Assembly: GCA_910588375.1 (NCBI GenBank)
Contig: CAJUQA010000001.1
Location: forward strand, 209,728 to 273,727
Length of the DNA stretch: 64,000 bases
Reading direction: 5' to 3'
Origin: an uncultured Odoribacter sp.
GTDB taxonomy: Bacteria; Bacteroidota; Bacteroidia; Bacteroidales; Marinifilaceae
This document shows positions 24,407-33,375 of the stretch, piece after piece. The number at the start of each line of letters is the position of its first letter. Position 1 is the first letter of the stretch. The notes beneath the pieces are model-generated. The model saw nothing but the letters and a program-made list of their open reading frames with translations, did no database searches and was not told where the DNA came from. The position numbers and the translations under genes are program-made.

Positions 24407-25420
24407 ATGAAAGTATTTGTTACAGGAGGCACCGGTTACATCGGTTCCCACACGGTTGTAGAGCTTCAGCAAAGTGGCTTTGAAGTAGTTATTGTCGATA
24501 ATTTGTGTAACTCCAACATCCACGTATTGGACGGCATCGAAAAAATTACGGGAGTGCGTCCGGAATTTGAACAGTTTGACCTTACGGACGAAAAAGCGAC
24601 ACGCGATTTCTTTGCCCGCCACAAAGACATCAAGGCCGTTATTCATTTCGCAGCCTTGAAAGCCGTGGGCGAATCGGTCAGCAAACCGTTGGAATACTAT
24701 AGGAACAATCTCAACTCATTGATGAATGTACTTTCATCCATGCGTGAATTCGGTGTGAAAAACCTGGTATTTTCTTCATCCTGTACGGTCTACGGACAGG
24801 CCGACGTATTGCCTGTCACCGAACAGACTCCGCGCAAACAGGCCGAATCTCCCTATGGAAACACGAAAGCCATGTGCGAAGACATCATGCGCGATTTGGC
24901 GAAAGTGGAAAAAGAAATGAATCTGATAGCATTGCGTTACTTCAATCCTATCGGAGCCCATCCGTCCGCTAATATCGGGGAATTGCCCAACGGCATACCC
25001 AACAATCTGATCCCTTATCTGACGCAGACGGTTGCCGGTATCCGCGAACAATTGAGCGTATTCGGGGATGATTATAACACGCCCGACGGAACCCCTGTCC
25101 GCGATTATATCGACGTAGTGGATTTGGCAAAAGCGCACGTAGTGGCTATCCGTCGTCTCTTGGAGGGGAAAAACAAGGCAAATTATGAATACTTCAACAT
25201 CGGGACCGGCAACGGTGTTTCCGTCCTGGAACTGATACAGGCCTTTGAAAAAGCCACCGGCAAAAAAGTGAACTACAAGATTGTAGGCCGCCGTGCCGGA
25301 GACATCGAAAAAGTATGGGCAGATACCACCCTGGCCAACACCGAGCTTGGCTGGAAAGCCCAGGTACCCTTGGTTGAAACCTTGGCCAACACCTGGAGAT
25401 GGCAGGAAAAATTAGGTTAA
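24407..25420 (+). CDS. galE: UDP-glucose 4-epimerase
   Basis: This 337-residue extended short-chain dehydrogenase has the NAD-binding VTGGTGYIGSHTVVEL (5-20), the SSSCTVYG serine region and catalytic Tyr150-X3-Lys154 (SPYGNTK). The C-terminal region has RYFNPIGAHPSANIGELPNG and YIDVVDLAKAHV, which mark GalE. It interconverts UDP-glucose and UDP-galactose (possibly the N-acetyl forms) for Leloir metabolism and glycan synthesis. A promoter-like TTACTTTG lies at about 24353. The gene stands alone and is followed by a strong terminator. Confidence 0.96.
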   Translation: MKVFVTGGTGYIGSHTVVELQQSGFEVVIVDNLCNSNIHVLDGIEKITGVRPEFEQFDLTDEKATRDFFARHKDIKAVIHFAALKAVGESVSKPLEYYRNNLNSLMNVLSSMREFGVKNLVFSSSCTVYGQADVLPVTEQTPRKQAESPYGNTKAMCEDIMRDLAKVEKEMNLIALRYFNPIGAHPSANIGELPNGIPNNLIPYLTQTVAGIREQLSVFGDDYNTPDGTPVRDYIDVVDLAKAHVVAIRRLLEGKNKANYEYFNIGTGNGVSVLELIQAFEKATGKKVNYKIVGRRAGDIEKVWADTTLANTELGWKAQVPLVETLANTWRWQEKLG

Positions 25421-25485
25421 GCCGAAGCCGTCCTGTGAAATGGCAAAACTGTCCGCTGGAATTGTTGGTGTGACAGGATAAAGAA

Positions 25486-25517
25486 AAAACAGCATGAGTC
25501 TTCACTCATGCTGTTTT
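25486..25517. terminator. Bidirectional terminator between galE and the GT5-like gene
   Basis: AAAACAGCATGAGT, loop CTTC, ACTCATGCTGTTTT: a perfect 14-bp stem with A and T tracts at its ends, so it can serve both converging genes. Confidence 0.85.
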
Positions 25518-25522
25518 CATTT

Positions 25523-26338
25523 TTATTTTGAAATTTCGAGGATTTGGTCGAAGAAATCGGAATAGGCGTCAATGTATTCCTCTTTGTTGGGATATTCCAA
25601 TACAGGTTTTCCGGTCTTGACCGCGAAACTCTTCAGTTCGGGTGATATATCCGGCGTGTTGAGGATAATGCCGTCGGAATAGTGGAAAGCCAGCTTGTTG
25701 ATATTTTCGAAATTGGCTTCTTTCGCCAGACTCACATCTTTGGCCACCACACTGCCCGTCAGGGCCTTCTTGTGGAAATTCTTGTTCAGCGTTTCCTTGA
25801 AATAATCGTGTGATGTGGAATAAACCACCTTTGTGTGGGCAAACATCGGGTCGTCGTAATACTCCTTTTTCAGATAGAGGGGCACCAGCGCCGTAAACCA
25901 TCCCTGGCAATAAATCAGATCCGGTTCCCACCTTAATTTTTTCACTGTTTCAAATACGCCGCGGGCAAAAAATATGGCTCTTTCGTCATTGTCTCCGAAA
26001 AAATAGCCGTCTTCGTCCCTCACCATCTGCTTCCGTTGGAAATAGTCTTCATTGTCAATAAAATAGACCTGCATGCGGGCGGACTGGATAGAGGCGACTT
26101 TGATGATGAGCGGATGGTCCGAATCATTGATAATCAGATTCATCCCCGACAGGCGGATCACTTCGTGCAACTGGTTGCGGCGCTCATTGATACAGCCGAA
26201 ACGGGGCATGAAAGTCCGGATTTCTTTCCCTTTCTCCTGTATTCCCTGGGGTAGGAACCGACCGATATGGGCCATCTCCGTTTCAGGCAAATAAGGAAAT
26301 ATTTCGGAGGATATAAATAAAACTCTTTTTTTAGCCAT
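25523..26338 (-). CDS. Short glycogen/starch synthase-like protein (GT5 N-domain)
   Basis: This 271-residue protein matches only the N-terminal Rossmann half of GT5 glycogen/starch synthases: MAKKRVLFISSEIFPYLPET, EIRTFMPRFGCINERR, DNDERAIFFARGVFETVKKL, WEPDLIYCQGWFTALVPLYL. The usual KxGG-like loop is replaced (YLPETEMAHIGRFLP), and the C-terminal nucleotide-sugar domain is absent, as GT5 enzymes are about 480 residues. Such short forms are familiar from Bacteroidales genomes and may have a non-glycogen or regulatory role. Catalysis as a normal glycogen synthase is unlikely. It shares a terminator with galE. Confidence 0.75.
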   Translation of the reverse strand: MAKKRVLFISSEIFPYLPETEMAHIGRFLPQGIQEKGKEIRTFMPRFGCINERRNQLHEVIRLSGMNLIINDSDHPLIIKVASIQSARMQVYFIDNEDYFQRKQMVRDEDGYFFGDNDERAIFFARGVFETVKKLRWEPDLIYCQGWFTALVPLYLKKEYYDDPMFAHTKVVYSTSHDYFKETLNKNFHKKALTGSVVAKDVSLAKEANFENINKLAFHYSDGIILNTPDISPELKSFAVKTGKPVLEYPNKEEYIDAYSDFFDQILEISK

Positions 26339-26496
26339 AATAGTATTTTTCCCAGAAAAACCCTACAAAGATATACAATAAAGTTTAGAAACCCAAAAGT
26401 TAAAATGTGTAAATCTTCGTCGCGGCGGGCAATGAAAGCGGGTATTGTTGGTGTTACCGTTTTTTTTCTCTATTTTTGATTAAAACTTTCGGGCTT

Positions 26497-26847
26497 ATGA
26501 AGAGGGAAAACATAGGCGCTGCCGGAGAGAAGAGGGCTTCCGCCTACCTGGAAGCTTGTGGATACACGGTGTTGGAGCATAATTGGAGAGTGGGACACAA
26601 AGAGATAGACATCATCTGTACGGACGGGAACTGCATCATCATAGTGGAAGTAAAGACCCGTCGGGCGGGGGTGGAATATCCCGCGGAACTGATGGACGCT
26701 AAAAAGAAACGTAACCTCCTGCAAGCAGGTGCCGCCTATCTGAAACGGTGCGGGCTGGAAAAAGAACTGCGTTTCGACCTGGTGATAGTGGAGGGAGATA
26801 GCGGTTCCATCCGGCATATCCCGGAAGCCATACAGGTTTTTGATTGA
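26497..26847 (+). CDS. yraN: UPF0102 (YraN) family protein
   Basis: This 116-residue protein has the YraN pattern: GAAGEKRASAYLEACGYTVL, NWRVGHKEIDIICTDGNCII and IVEVKTRRAG. EIDII plus EVKTR form a PD-(D/E)XK nuclease-like active site, though the cellular role is unknown. I chose the ATG at 26497 over a TTG at 26476, because homologues begin near the AGE motif. It is followed by the OsmC-like gene after 26 bp in the same direction. Confidence 0.9.
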   Translation: MKRENIGAAGEKRASAYLEACGYTVLEHNWRVGHKEIDIICTDGNCIIIVEVKTRRAGVEYPAELMDAKKKRNLLQAGAAYLKRCGLEKELRFDLVIVEGDSGSIRHIPEAIQVFD

Positions 26848-26873
26848 TAACTATTTAATAAATACACACAAGT

Positions 26874-27287
26874 ATGACAACAGTAAAAGCGACTTATTTG
26901 GGAGGCTTGAGAGTGGAATGCGAACACCTCCAGAGCGGAACTAAAATCGTAACGGACGCGCCCGTTGACAATCACGGAAAAGGTGAGGCTTTCTCTCCGA
27001 CCGATTTGTGTGCCACCTCGTTGGCGGCCTGCATGATGACCACTATGGGAATTTACGCCGAAACCGCCGGGATTGACCTCACGGGCACAGAAATTGAAAT
27101 CACGAAAAAAATGGCTGTCGAGCCCCACCGCCGCATCGGGGAAATCGAAATCCTCTTTCACATGCCCGACAGGGAATATTCCGACAAACACAAAAAGGCT
27201 ATCGAGCGGACAACGAAAAGTTGTGCCGTGCACTACAGCCTGAGCGAACAGCTCGTGCAGAACGTACGTTTTGATTGGAAAAAATAA
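26874..27287 (+). CDS. OsmC-like peroxiredoxin family protein
   Basis: A 137-residue protein of the OsmC/Ohr superfamily. The pattern EAFSPTDLCATSLAACMMTT (about 39-58) carries the first catalytic Cys region, and TTKSCAVHYSLS (about 113-124) carries the second Cys, the pair that reduces organic hydroperoxides or acts on thiols. Bacteroidota members of this subgroup are poorly studied. It lies in a short cluster with yraN and is closed by a strong terminator hairpin. Confidence 0.88.
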   Translation: MTTVKATYLGGLRVECEHLQSGTKIVTDAPVDNHGKGEAFSPTDLCATSLAACMMTTMGIYAETAGIDLTGTEIEITKKMAVEPHRRIGEIEILFHMPDREYSDKHKKAIERTTKSCAVHYSLSEQLVQNVRFDWKK

Positions 27288-27291
27288 AGAC

Positions 27292-27317
27292 ATCACGGGG
27301 CAAGCCCCGTGATTTTT
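27292..27317 (+). terminator. Terminator after the OsmC-like gene
   Basis: ATCACGGGGC, a short AA turn and GCCCCGTGAT followed by TTTT, 4 bp past the stop codon. Confidence 0.8.
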
Positions 27318-27326
27318 ATCAGTAGC

Positions 27327-28367
27327 ATGATGGTATTTGTTACAGGAGCCACCGGATTGTTGGGAAGTCACTTGTTAGGCTATCTGGCAGGCATGAAAGG
27401 AGAAAAGGTATGTGCATTGAAACGGCATAACAGCCGGATGGAAGACGTGAGAGAGGTATTCCGTTTGTATACCGCTGATGAAGCTCGCTGGGAAGCGGTT
27501 CAATGGGTCGAGGGGGACGTATTGGCACCGGAGACCCTGGAGGAGTCCATTGCCGCCGCCGACTGCGTATTCCATTGTGCTGCCGTTGTCTCTTTTGCGG
27601 GAGGAGACAAAAGCGCCCTGCTGGACATCAATCTGAAGGGCACCGAAAACATTGCCCGCTTATGCCTGAAACACCGGGTGAGACTCTGTTATGTGAGTTC
27701 GATAGCGGCTTTGGGAGATGCCAGCTTTGAAAAAGAGATCATTGATGAAGAGACGCCCGTAATCGAGGGGACGCCCCATTCCGTCTATTCACAGAGCAAG
27801 ATGGCGGCTGAGAAAATAGTATGGCAAACCATTGCCGAAGGGCTCGAGGCCGTGATTGTGAATCCCTCCATCATATTGGGCGCCGGTCATTGGGGAAGGA
27901 GCAGCAGCCGGTTATATATGACGGTCTCCCGGGGAATCCCTTTTTACACGCAGGGCATTTGCGGTTACGTGGATGTGCGGGATGTGTGTGAGGTAATGGT
28001 GCGATTGGCGGCAGACCGCACCATCCGGGGGGAACGCTTTGTTGTGAACGGCGGAAATTACAGCTACAAACAATTGTTTACCACTATTGCCGGAATTACA
28101 GGCCACCGTCCGCCGTTTATCCGTATGCGTCCTTGGATGACCGAAATTGCCTGGCGGATATTGGCGATTGTCGGAAAGCTGAAAGGACAGCTGCCGGCCT
28201 TCACGCGTGAAACCGCCCGTTCTTCCCAGCACAAATCCTGTTATTCCGCCGCGAAATTACACCGCCGCTTTCCGGATTTCACTTTCCGTTCGCTGGATGA
28301 AACCGTCCGCAGCATACATGCGGCCTACCGGCGGAAACAAACGGAACCGGATGACATTTTCTATTGA
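27327..28367 (+). CDS. NAD-dependent epimerase/dehydratase (extended SDR)
   Basis: An extended short-chain dehydrogenase of 346 residues. The N-terminus has VFVTGATGLLGSHLLGYLAG (GxxGxxG), then DCVFHCAAVVSFAGGD, LCYVSSIAAL and the catalytic YSQSKMAAEK (Tyr-X3-Lys). The DVREVFRLYTADEARWEAVQ region and the membrane-near C-terminus resemble 3-beta-hydroxysteroid dehydrogenase/dihydroflavonol reductase-like members. I chose the ATG at 27327, since an upstream GTG start would lie inside the terminator hairpin. The substrate is unknown. Confidence 0.85.
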   Translation: MMVFVTGATGLLGSHLLGYLAGMKGEKVCALKRHNSRMEDVREVFRLYTADEARWEAVQWVEGDVLAPETLEESIAAADCVFHCAAVVSFAGGDKSALLDINLKGTENIARLCLKHRVRLCYVSSIAALGDASFEKEIIDEETPVIEGTPHSVYSQSKMAAEKIVWQTIAEGLEAVIVNPSIILGAGHWGRSSSRLYMTVSRGIPFYTQGICGYVDVRDVCEVMVRLAADRTIRGERFVVNGGNYSYKQLFTTIAGITGHRPPFIRMRPWMTEIAWRILAIVGKLKGQLPAFTRETARSSQHKSCYSAAKLHRRFPDFTFRSLDETVRSIHAAYRRKQTEPDDIFY

Positions 28368-28429
28368 AAAACGCCTTCCCCTCCGGGTAAAAATATTATT
28401 TTTGTTCCGGAATAAAAGAATACACGCAC

Positions 28430-29536
28430 ATGGAGAATCCGCTGATAGAGAAATTAGAGACGTATTACATCCGCTTTCGTGAAATCGGGCAGTTGATTAC
28501 AGACCCCGACGTCATACAGGACATGAAGCGTTACGTGCGTCTGACCAAAGAATATAAAGAGCTGGAAGAGATAACGGCTGCGGCGGATCGCTATAAGGAA
28601 GCCTGCCGGACTCTGGAGGAATCCAAAGAAATCCTGGCCACGGAAAGCGACCGGGAATTGCGCGAAATGGCCCAGATGGAACTGGACGAACTGACGGAAA
28701 AACTTCCTGGCATGGAACAGCAAATCAAAATGTTGCTGATTCCCGCCGAACCGGAAGACAGCAAGAATGCCATTCTGGAAATCCGCGGCGGTACGGGCGG
28801 GGACGAAGCCTGCCTCTTTGCCGGCGACCTCTTCCGGATGTATGTCAGATTCTGTGAAAAGCGGGGCTGGAAACTGGAAGTCACCAACGCCAACGAAGGG
28901 GCGGCCGGAGGGTACAAGGAAATTGTGGCCAGCGTCTCCGGAACCGGTGTGTATGGCATATTGAAATACGAATCGGGTGTCCATCGCGTACAGCGGGTAC
29001 CGGAGACGGAGACACAAGGCCGTGTGCATACTTCCGCCGCGACAGTGGCCGTTTTGCCCGAAGCGGAAGAATTCGACGTGCAGATAAACGAAGGCGAAAT
29101 CAAGTGGGACACCTTCCGTTCCAGCGGTGCGGGAGGGCAGAACGTCAACAAGGTGGAATCGGGCGTGCGCTTGCGGTATATGTGGAAAAACCCCAATACG
29201 GGAGTGTCCGAAGAAATACTTATCGAATGCACCGAGACCCGCGACCAGCCGAAAAACAAAGAGAGGGCACTCACCCGTTTGCGTTCTTTCATCTATGACA
29301 AAGAGCATCAGAAATACCTGGACGACATATCCGCCAAAAGGCGTACGATGGTCTCTACGGGCGACCGTTCTGCGAAAATCCGTACATACAACTATCCTCA
29401 GGGACGGGTGACGGACCACCGTATCAACTTCACCCTCTACAATCTTGCGGCGGTGATGGACGGCGAAATCGACGAAGTCATTGAAAAACTGCAAATCGAA
29501 GAAAACACCGAACGCCTCAAGGCCAGCGGACTTTAA
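28430..29536 (+). CDS. prfA: Peptide chain release factor 1
   Basis: A full-length 368-residue class I release factor. The anticodon-like tripeptide is Pro-Glu-Thr (HRVQRVPETETQGRVHTSA, about 184-202), the PxT type of RF1, which reads UAA and UAG. The catalytic GGQ is at 235-237 (SSGAGGQNVNKVESGVRL). It releases the finished protein at stop codons. It is followed by pyrF after 28 bp and may share a transcript. The rest of the sequence, including the helical N-terminal domain, is ordinary for the family. Confidence 0.97.
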   Translation: MENPLIEKLETYYIRFREIGQLITDPDVIQDMKRYVRLTKEYKELEEITAAADRYKEACRTLEESKEILATESDRELREMAQMELDELTEKLPGMEQQIKMLLIPAEPEDSKNAILEIRGGTGGDEACLFAGDLFRMYVRFCEKRGWKLEVTNANEGAAGGYKEIVASVSGTGVYGILKYESGVHRVQRVPETETQGRVHTSAATVAVLPEAEEFDVQINEGEIKWDTFRSSGAGGQNVNKVESGVRLRYMWKNPNTGVSEEILIECTETRDQPKNKERALTRLRSFIYDKEHQKYLDDISAKRRTMVSTGDRSAKIRTYNYPQGRVTDHRINFTLYNLAAVMDGEIDEVIEKLQIEENTERLKASGL

Positions 29537-29564
29537 CAACGACAATCCATAACAAGGAAATACC

Positions 29565-30392
29565 ATGAACTATACACAGCTTTTCGAACAGATTAAAAAG
29601 AAAAAATCATTCCTGTGTGTCGGGCTTGATTCCGACATCGCGAAACTGCCCGCCCATCTTATGGGTGCCGATGACCCCGTTTTTGAATTCAACAAACAGA
29701 TTGTCGACGCTACTGCCGACGTGACCATTGCCTACAAACCCAACATCGCTTTTTATGAAAGCCGGGGAGTGGAAGGCTGGAGCAGTCTGGAAAAAACCGT
29801 GAAATACATCAGGGAACGCTATCCCGAAATCCTGCTTATCGCCGATGCCAAGCGGGGCGATATCGGGAATACCTCCCAGATGTATGCCAAAGCCTTTTTG
29901 GAGACCCTTGACTTCGATGCCATCACCGTGGCTCCGTACATGGGCGAGGATTCCGTCACGCCTTTCATCCAGTATAGCGACAAATGGGTGATTCTCCTGG
30001 CGCTCACCTCCAACAAAGGTGCTTTTGACTTCCAGTTTTTTGAAAGCCAGGGGGAGAAACTCTATGAAAAAGTACTCCACAAATCGCAGGAATGGGGAGA
30101 CAGCCGCAACATGATGTACGTCGTGGGAGCCACCAAAGCCGAAATGCTGGGCGGAATCCGCGACATCGTGCCCGACCACTTCCTGTTGGTGCCCGGCGTA
30201 GGAGCCCAGGGCGGAAGTCTGGAAGAAGTGGCGAAATACGGCATGAACAACTATTGCGGTCTGATTGTCAACTCCTCGCGCGGCATCATTTTCGCCGATA
30301 AAACCGAAAACTTTGCCGTTCGTGCCGGAGAAGAAGCCCGCAAGCTTCAACAGGCCATGGAACGGCTGCTCGAGGAAAAAGGTCTCCTGTAA
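29565..30392 (+). CDS. pyrF: Orotidine 5'-phosphate decarboxylase (type 2)
   Basis: A 275-residue decarboxylase with FLCVGLDSDIAKLPAHL at the N-terminus, the catalytic Lys96 in IADAKRGDIGNTSQMYAKA and the phosphate-binding VPGVGAQGGSLEE near 205. The length is that of the longer type 2 group. It performs the last step of UMP synthesis, releasing CO2 from OMP. Located 28 bp downstream of prfA and followed by a strong terminator. Confidence 0.97.
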   Translation: MNYTQLFEQIKKKKSFLCVGLDSDIAKLPAHLMGADDPVFEFNKQIVDATADVTIAYKPNIAFYESRGVEGWSSLEKTVKYIRERYPEILLIADAKRGDIGNTSQMYAKAFLETLDFDAITVAPYMGEDSVTPFIQYSDKWVILLALTSNKGAFDFQFFESQGEKLYEKVLHKSQEWGDSRNMMYVVGATKAEMLGGIRDIVPDHFLLVPGVGAQGGSLEEVAKYGMNNYCGLIVNSSRGIIFADKTENFAVRAGEEARKLQQAMERLLEEKGLL

Positions 30393-30425
30393 CATCAAGC
30401 TACAGGGCGCTTCCTTTTTAACCCT

Positions 30426-30469
30426 AAACCGGGACTATGCTGAAAACATCGGTATAGTCCCGGTTTTTT
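30426..30469 (+). terminator. Terminator after pyrF
   Basis: AAACCGGGACTAT (30426-30438) pairs with ATAGTCCCGGTTT (30454-30466), followed by TTT. Confidence 0.85.
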
Positions 30470-30520
30470 ATTAACTGTCAAAGACTTATCGCTTAGGTTT
30501 CGTTATATTTTCCCTGTATT

Positions 30521-30564
30521 AAATTCGGAGCAAATTCGGAGTAAATTGGGTATAAACTCGGATT
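30521..30564. repeat. Four 11-bp tandem repeats upstream of the DUF6266-like gene
   Basis: Units AAATTCGGAGC, AAATTCGGAGT, AAATTGGGTAT and AAACTCGGATT begin at 30521, 30532, 30543 and 30554, an exact 11-bp step. The first two are almost identical. This puts one face of the helix in register for a repeated DNA-binding protein. The rest of the 279-bp gap holds only the pyrF terminator and AT-rich sequence. Confidence 0.7.
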
Positions 30565-30671
30565 ATAAATGCTACCGGATGAATTTAATCCGTCTAAAAT
30601 TTGGAAATATGAATATTTTGTTATAAATTAATACCAGCGAAACTACAGTCAAACCTTAAACCATATATGTC

Positions 30672-31310
30672 ATGAGTATTATTACTTCGCCGTTATTCAC
30701 GGAAGCCAGCGGCACGCTGGGGAATTTTATCATTTATAAAGTGCGCGGACAGATTCGCATGCGGTCGAAACCGGGTGCTTACAGCGATAAAAAAAGCGCC
30801 CGGCAGGTTTCACAGCGGCAGAAACTCAAAAATTGCCTTCACTTTTATCGCGTACTCGATAGCATTTTTGTCTGTTCCTGGCGCATGAAAGCCCAGGAAA
30901 TGGTCATGAACGGTTGCAATCTTTTCATCAAGGAAAATATCCGTAATTTCAACGATGAGGGAGAAATCGCCGATTGGGCGAAACTGAAAGTCAGTGCAGG
31001 CACGTCTCCTTTCCCCGGAAATTGGCAGGTGGAACAGACCTCGCCCGGCATGCTGACTCTCCGCTGGAATCCGGACGACGAATCGGCACAGACATTCGAC
31101 GACCTGCTGCAAATCGGGGCTTACGGTTTTGAAGATGACGAAGAAGACATGAAAGTCCTCTTCCGGGTGAAAGACATCCGTGCCATCCGTGAGGAAGGGG
31201 AATGCACTTTCCGCATTCCGTCAAGCCGCACTCCCTCGCATTTGTATGCCTGTTTCAAAAACCTATACACCGGCGAATACACCGATAGCGTATATCTTGG
31301 CGAATGGTAG
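30672..31310 (+). CDS. DUF6266-like protein
   Basis: This 212-residue protein starts with a short region like DUF6266 proteins (SGTLGNFIIYKVRGQIRMRS, then SDKKSARQVSQRQKLKNCLH), and a C-terminal part rich in beta strands (LRWNPDD, KVLFRVKDIRAIREEGECTF). In Bacteroidota such proteins occur in many copies and their function is unknown; the opening resembles phage structural proteins. No signal peptide is seen. The four 11-bp repeats upstream suggest specific regulation. The match is by eye, so the family name is tentative. Confidence 0.55.
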   Translation: MSIITSPLFTEASGTLGNFIIYKVRGQIRMRSKPGAYSDKKSARQVSQRQKLKNCLHFYRVLDSIFVCSWRMKAQEMVMNGCNLFIKENIRNFNDEGEIADWAKLKVSAGTSPFPGNWQVEQTSPGMLTLRWNPDDESAQTFDDLLQIGAYGFEDDEEDMKVLFRVKDIRAIREEGECTFRIPSSRTPSHLYACFKNLYTGEYTDSVYLGEW

Positions 31311-31437
31311 AGATAATACTGAAAAGGAAAGGGGAGCAGGCGTTACCGAAGGACTTCCGGGGAAGTTTTCCTGCGGTTGGGGGAAATAGAGAAAGAATTG
31401 GAAACTAACGGTCAATGAACGCGTTTCTTTCTTTGGA

Positions 31438-31782
31438 CTATTCGGCCAGGCATGCGCCCCATTCGCTCAACCGGAGGAGAAGCGGGAGGATGGAGGCGCC
31501 TCTGGGGGTGAGGCTGTATTCTACTTTGGGAGGAACCACCGGAAACACCTCCCGCCGGAGCATCCCGTCCCGCTCCAGCTCGCGTGCGGTTTGGGTAAAC
31601 ATCTTGTTGGAGACCCCCGGCATGAGACGCTGTAATTCGGAAGAACGCAACGTGCCGTCTTTCAGACGGTAAATCATCATCGTCTTCCATTTCCCGCCAA
31701 TCACATCCAAGGTCAGTTCAAGAGGACAGGAATAGTGCTGTCCGTTAAAAAAAAGTGTGTGCGCATCCGTTTTATTTTCCAT
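31438..31782 (-). CDS. HxlR-family transcription regulator
   Basis: A 114-residue winged-helix protein of the HxlR/MarR-like group: YSCPLELTLDVIGGKWKTMM, then LRSSELQRLMPGVSNKMFTQ and the wing VPPKVEYSLTPRGASI. The Cys19 before PLELTLDVIGGKWK is the redox-sensing Cys of the family. These regulators respond to electrophiles or disulfide stress. It is divergent from the flavodoxin-like reductase, so the 92-bp spacer (31783-31874) should hold its operator. Confidence 0.92.
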   Translation of the reverse strand: MENKTDAHTLFFNGQHYSCPLELTLDVIGGKWKTMMIYRLKDGTLRSSELQRLMPGVSNKMFTQTARELERDGMLRREVFPVVPPKVEYSLTPRGASILPLLLRLSEWGACLAE

Positions 31783-31874
31783 AAATTACTCCTTTCGGTA
31801 ACTATCCCACCTTCCGGTAAGTACTTGTAAAAGTAGGAATGTTGGATTTATTTTGCAATCAAAACCAAGTAAAT

Positions 31875-32522
31875 ATGGAAATTATCATTATCAATGGAAG
31901 TCCGCGGCACGATGGCAACACCGTCCGGATGTGCCGGGCATTTGCGAAAGGGGTGGAAGCATCGGGGAAAAACATTTCCACCGGGATAATCCATCTCTGT
32001 GATTTGGAATTCAAAGGGTGCAGAAGTTGTTTCGCCTGCAAGCTGAAAGGAGGAAAATCGTATGGCACCTGTGCCGTTGCGGACGCCCTTTCGCCCGTAT
32101 TGGAAAGGGTGAAAAAGGCTGATGTCCTCGTTTTAGCCTCTCCGGTCTATTTCATGGATGTGACGGGAGCCATGAGGTCCTTTCTTGAACGGCTTCTTTT
32201 TCCGCTTGCCACGTATGAGGCGGGTTACAGGACGATTGCGCCCCGGCGTATGCCGGTGGTGACCGTGTATACGATGAACGTGCCGAAAGAGATGGCTCCG
32301 CTGGTCATGATGGACGATTTGGAAAGATTCATCGGGCATGTTTTTTCACCTCCCCGGCGGTTGTGTGCATACAACACCTATCAGTTCAACGACTACTCCC
32401 GCTATGCCGTGGAAGTATTTTCGGAGGAAGAGAAACGGAAATACCGGGACGACATCTTCCCTCAGGAACTGGAGGCTGCGGCCCATATGGGACGGGAAAT
32501 CGCTTGCGGGGTGGCCGGGTAG
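31875..32522 (+). CDS. Flavodoxin-like NAD(P)H-dependent FMN reductase
   Basis: A 215-residue flavoprotein with the FMN-binding IIINGSPRHDGNTVRMCRAF (about 4-23), the two-Cys motif GCRSCFACKLKGGKSYGTC (about 46-66) and LASPVYFMDVTGAMRSFLER. The Cys-rich loop is typical of flavodoxin-fold oxidoreductases in anaerobes that reduce quinones, nitro-compounds or metals. I start at the ATG at 31875. It is transcribed away from the HxlR regulator, which probably controls it in response to reactive compounds. Confidence 0.88.
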   Translation: MEIIIINGSPRHDGNTVRMCRAFAKGVEASGKNISTGIIHLCDLEFKGCRSCFACKLKGGKSYGTCAVADALSPVLERVKKADVLVLASPVYFMDVTGAMRSFLERLLFPLATYEAGYRTIAPRRMPVVTVYTMNVPKEMAPLVMMDDLERFIGHVFSPPRRLCAYNTYQFNDYSRYAVEVFSEEEKRKYRDDIFPQELEAAAHMGREIACGVAG

Positions 32523-32552
32523 CGGTCGACAGCAGGAATGTGGACGGGGAAA

Positions 32553-33368
32553 TCAGTGGAACACCTTGTGGATAAATTCCGTAAAGCCGTCATGCCGGTC
32601 GGAAGCGACGGATTTATAATGGGGTTTGAGACGTTCCGGCGCATTTTCTACCAGATAGGCCCGGGCGCAAAGGTCTAAGAAATCCACATCATTGTAATCG
32701 TTCCCCAAGCCGGCACAGTCGCGGCCTGTCAGGTGGAGAAGATGCAGCAGCTCCTGGCAGGTCGTGCCTTTGTTGACGCCCGGAGGGTAAATTTCCAGCC
32801 AGATGGCTTTGTGGTCGAAAGGGGAGGTGGAACGGATCACTGAAAAAGCGGATAAATCCGCCTTGATTTTTTCAATCAGATTGATTTGGACGGGATCCAG
32901 AATCAGTATGACCTGGGTGGCCGCCGTCCGGATAGCGTCCGGATGGTATATCACTGTCCCGAACTCCTGGAATTTTTCCACTCTTCTCTGGTAATCGCTG
33001 TGTCGGGGGTAAATATCCGTATAATAAAAATAATGGTTGTCGGGAATCTCCTGCTGGATGGTGAAATTAATATTGTAATTCCATAAATACTCTGCGATAT
33101 GGCGGGTTTCTTCCGGCTGGAGATGGTGGGCGGCAAGGATTTTCTTGTCTTCCCAGCGCATGATTCCGGCACCTGACGAGAAAACGAGGTAGTCGATGGG
33201 AAAATCGTCCGGCAGGAACTTGCGGGCGGCAAACAGGGTTCTGCCCGTGGCTATAACCCGGACAATGCCCTCCTTGCCCAACTGTTCCAGCGTGTGTCGG
33301 GTCAAGGGGCTGATATTTTCCCCCTGAGGCAGAATCGTACCGTCCAAATCCGTGATAATGGCTTTCAT
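32553..33368 (-). CDS. HAD-superfamily (Cof-type) phosphatase
   Basis: A 271-residue Cof-like HAD phosphatase with motif I ITDLDGTILP (5-14; nucleophile Asp7), motif II VIATGRTLFAA, motif III Lys in GVNKGTTCQELL and motif IV LGNDYNDVDFLDL. The cap is the C2 type. Substrates are small phosphorylated metabolites. The gene follows the pyridoxal kinase-like gene after 7 bp and probably shares its mRNA, which may hint at a vitamin B6 phosphatase role. Substrate is inferred from context only. Confidence 0.88.
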   Translation of the reverse strand: MKAIITDLDGTILPQGENISPLTRHTLEQLGKEGIVRVIATGRTLFAARKFLPDDFPIDYLVFSSGAGIMRWEDKKILAAHHLQPEETRHIAEYLWNYNINFTIQQEIPDNHYFYYTDIYPRHSDYQRRVEKFQEFGTVIYHPDAIRTAATQVILILDPVQINLIEKIKADLSAFSVIRSTSPFDHKAIWLEIYPPGVNKGTTCQELLHLLHLTGRDCAGLGNDYNDVDFLDLCARAYLVENAPERLKPHYKSVASDRHDGFTEFIHKVFH

Positions 33369-33375
33369 CGTGCGT

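Noticed and set aside
28454..29566. 370-codon open frame antisense to prfA
   Set aside because: Shadow frame in GC-richer coding DNA; the plus strand clearly encodes release factor 1.
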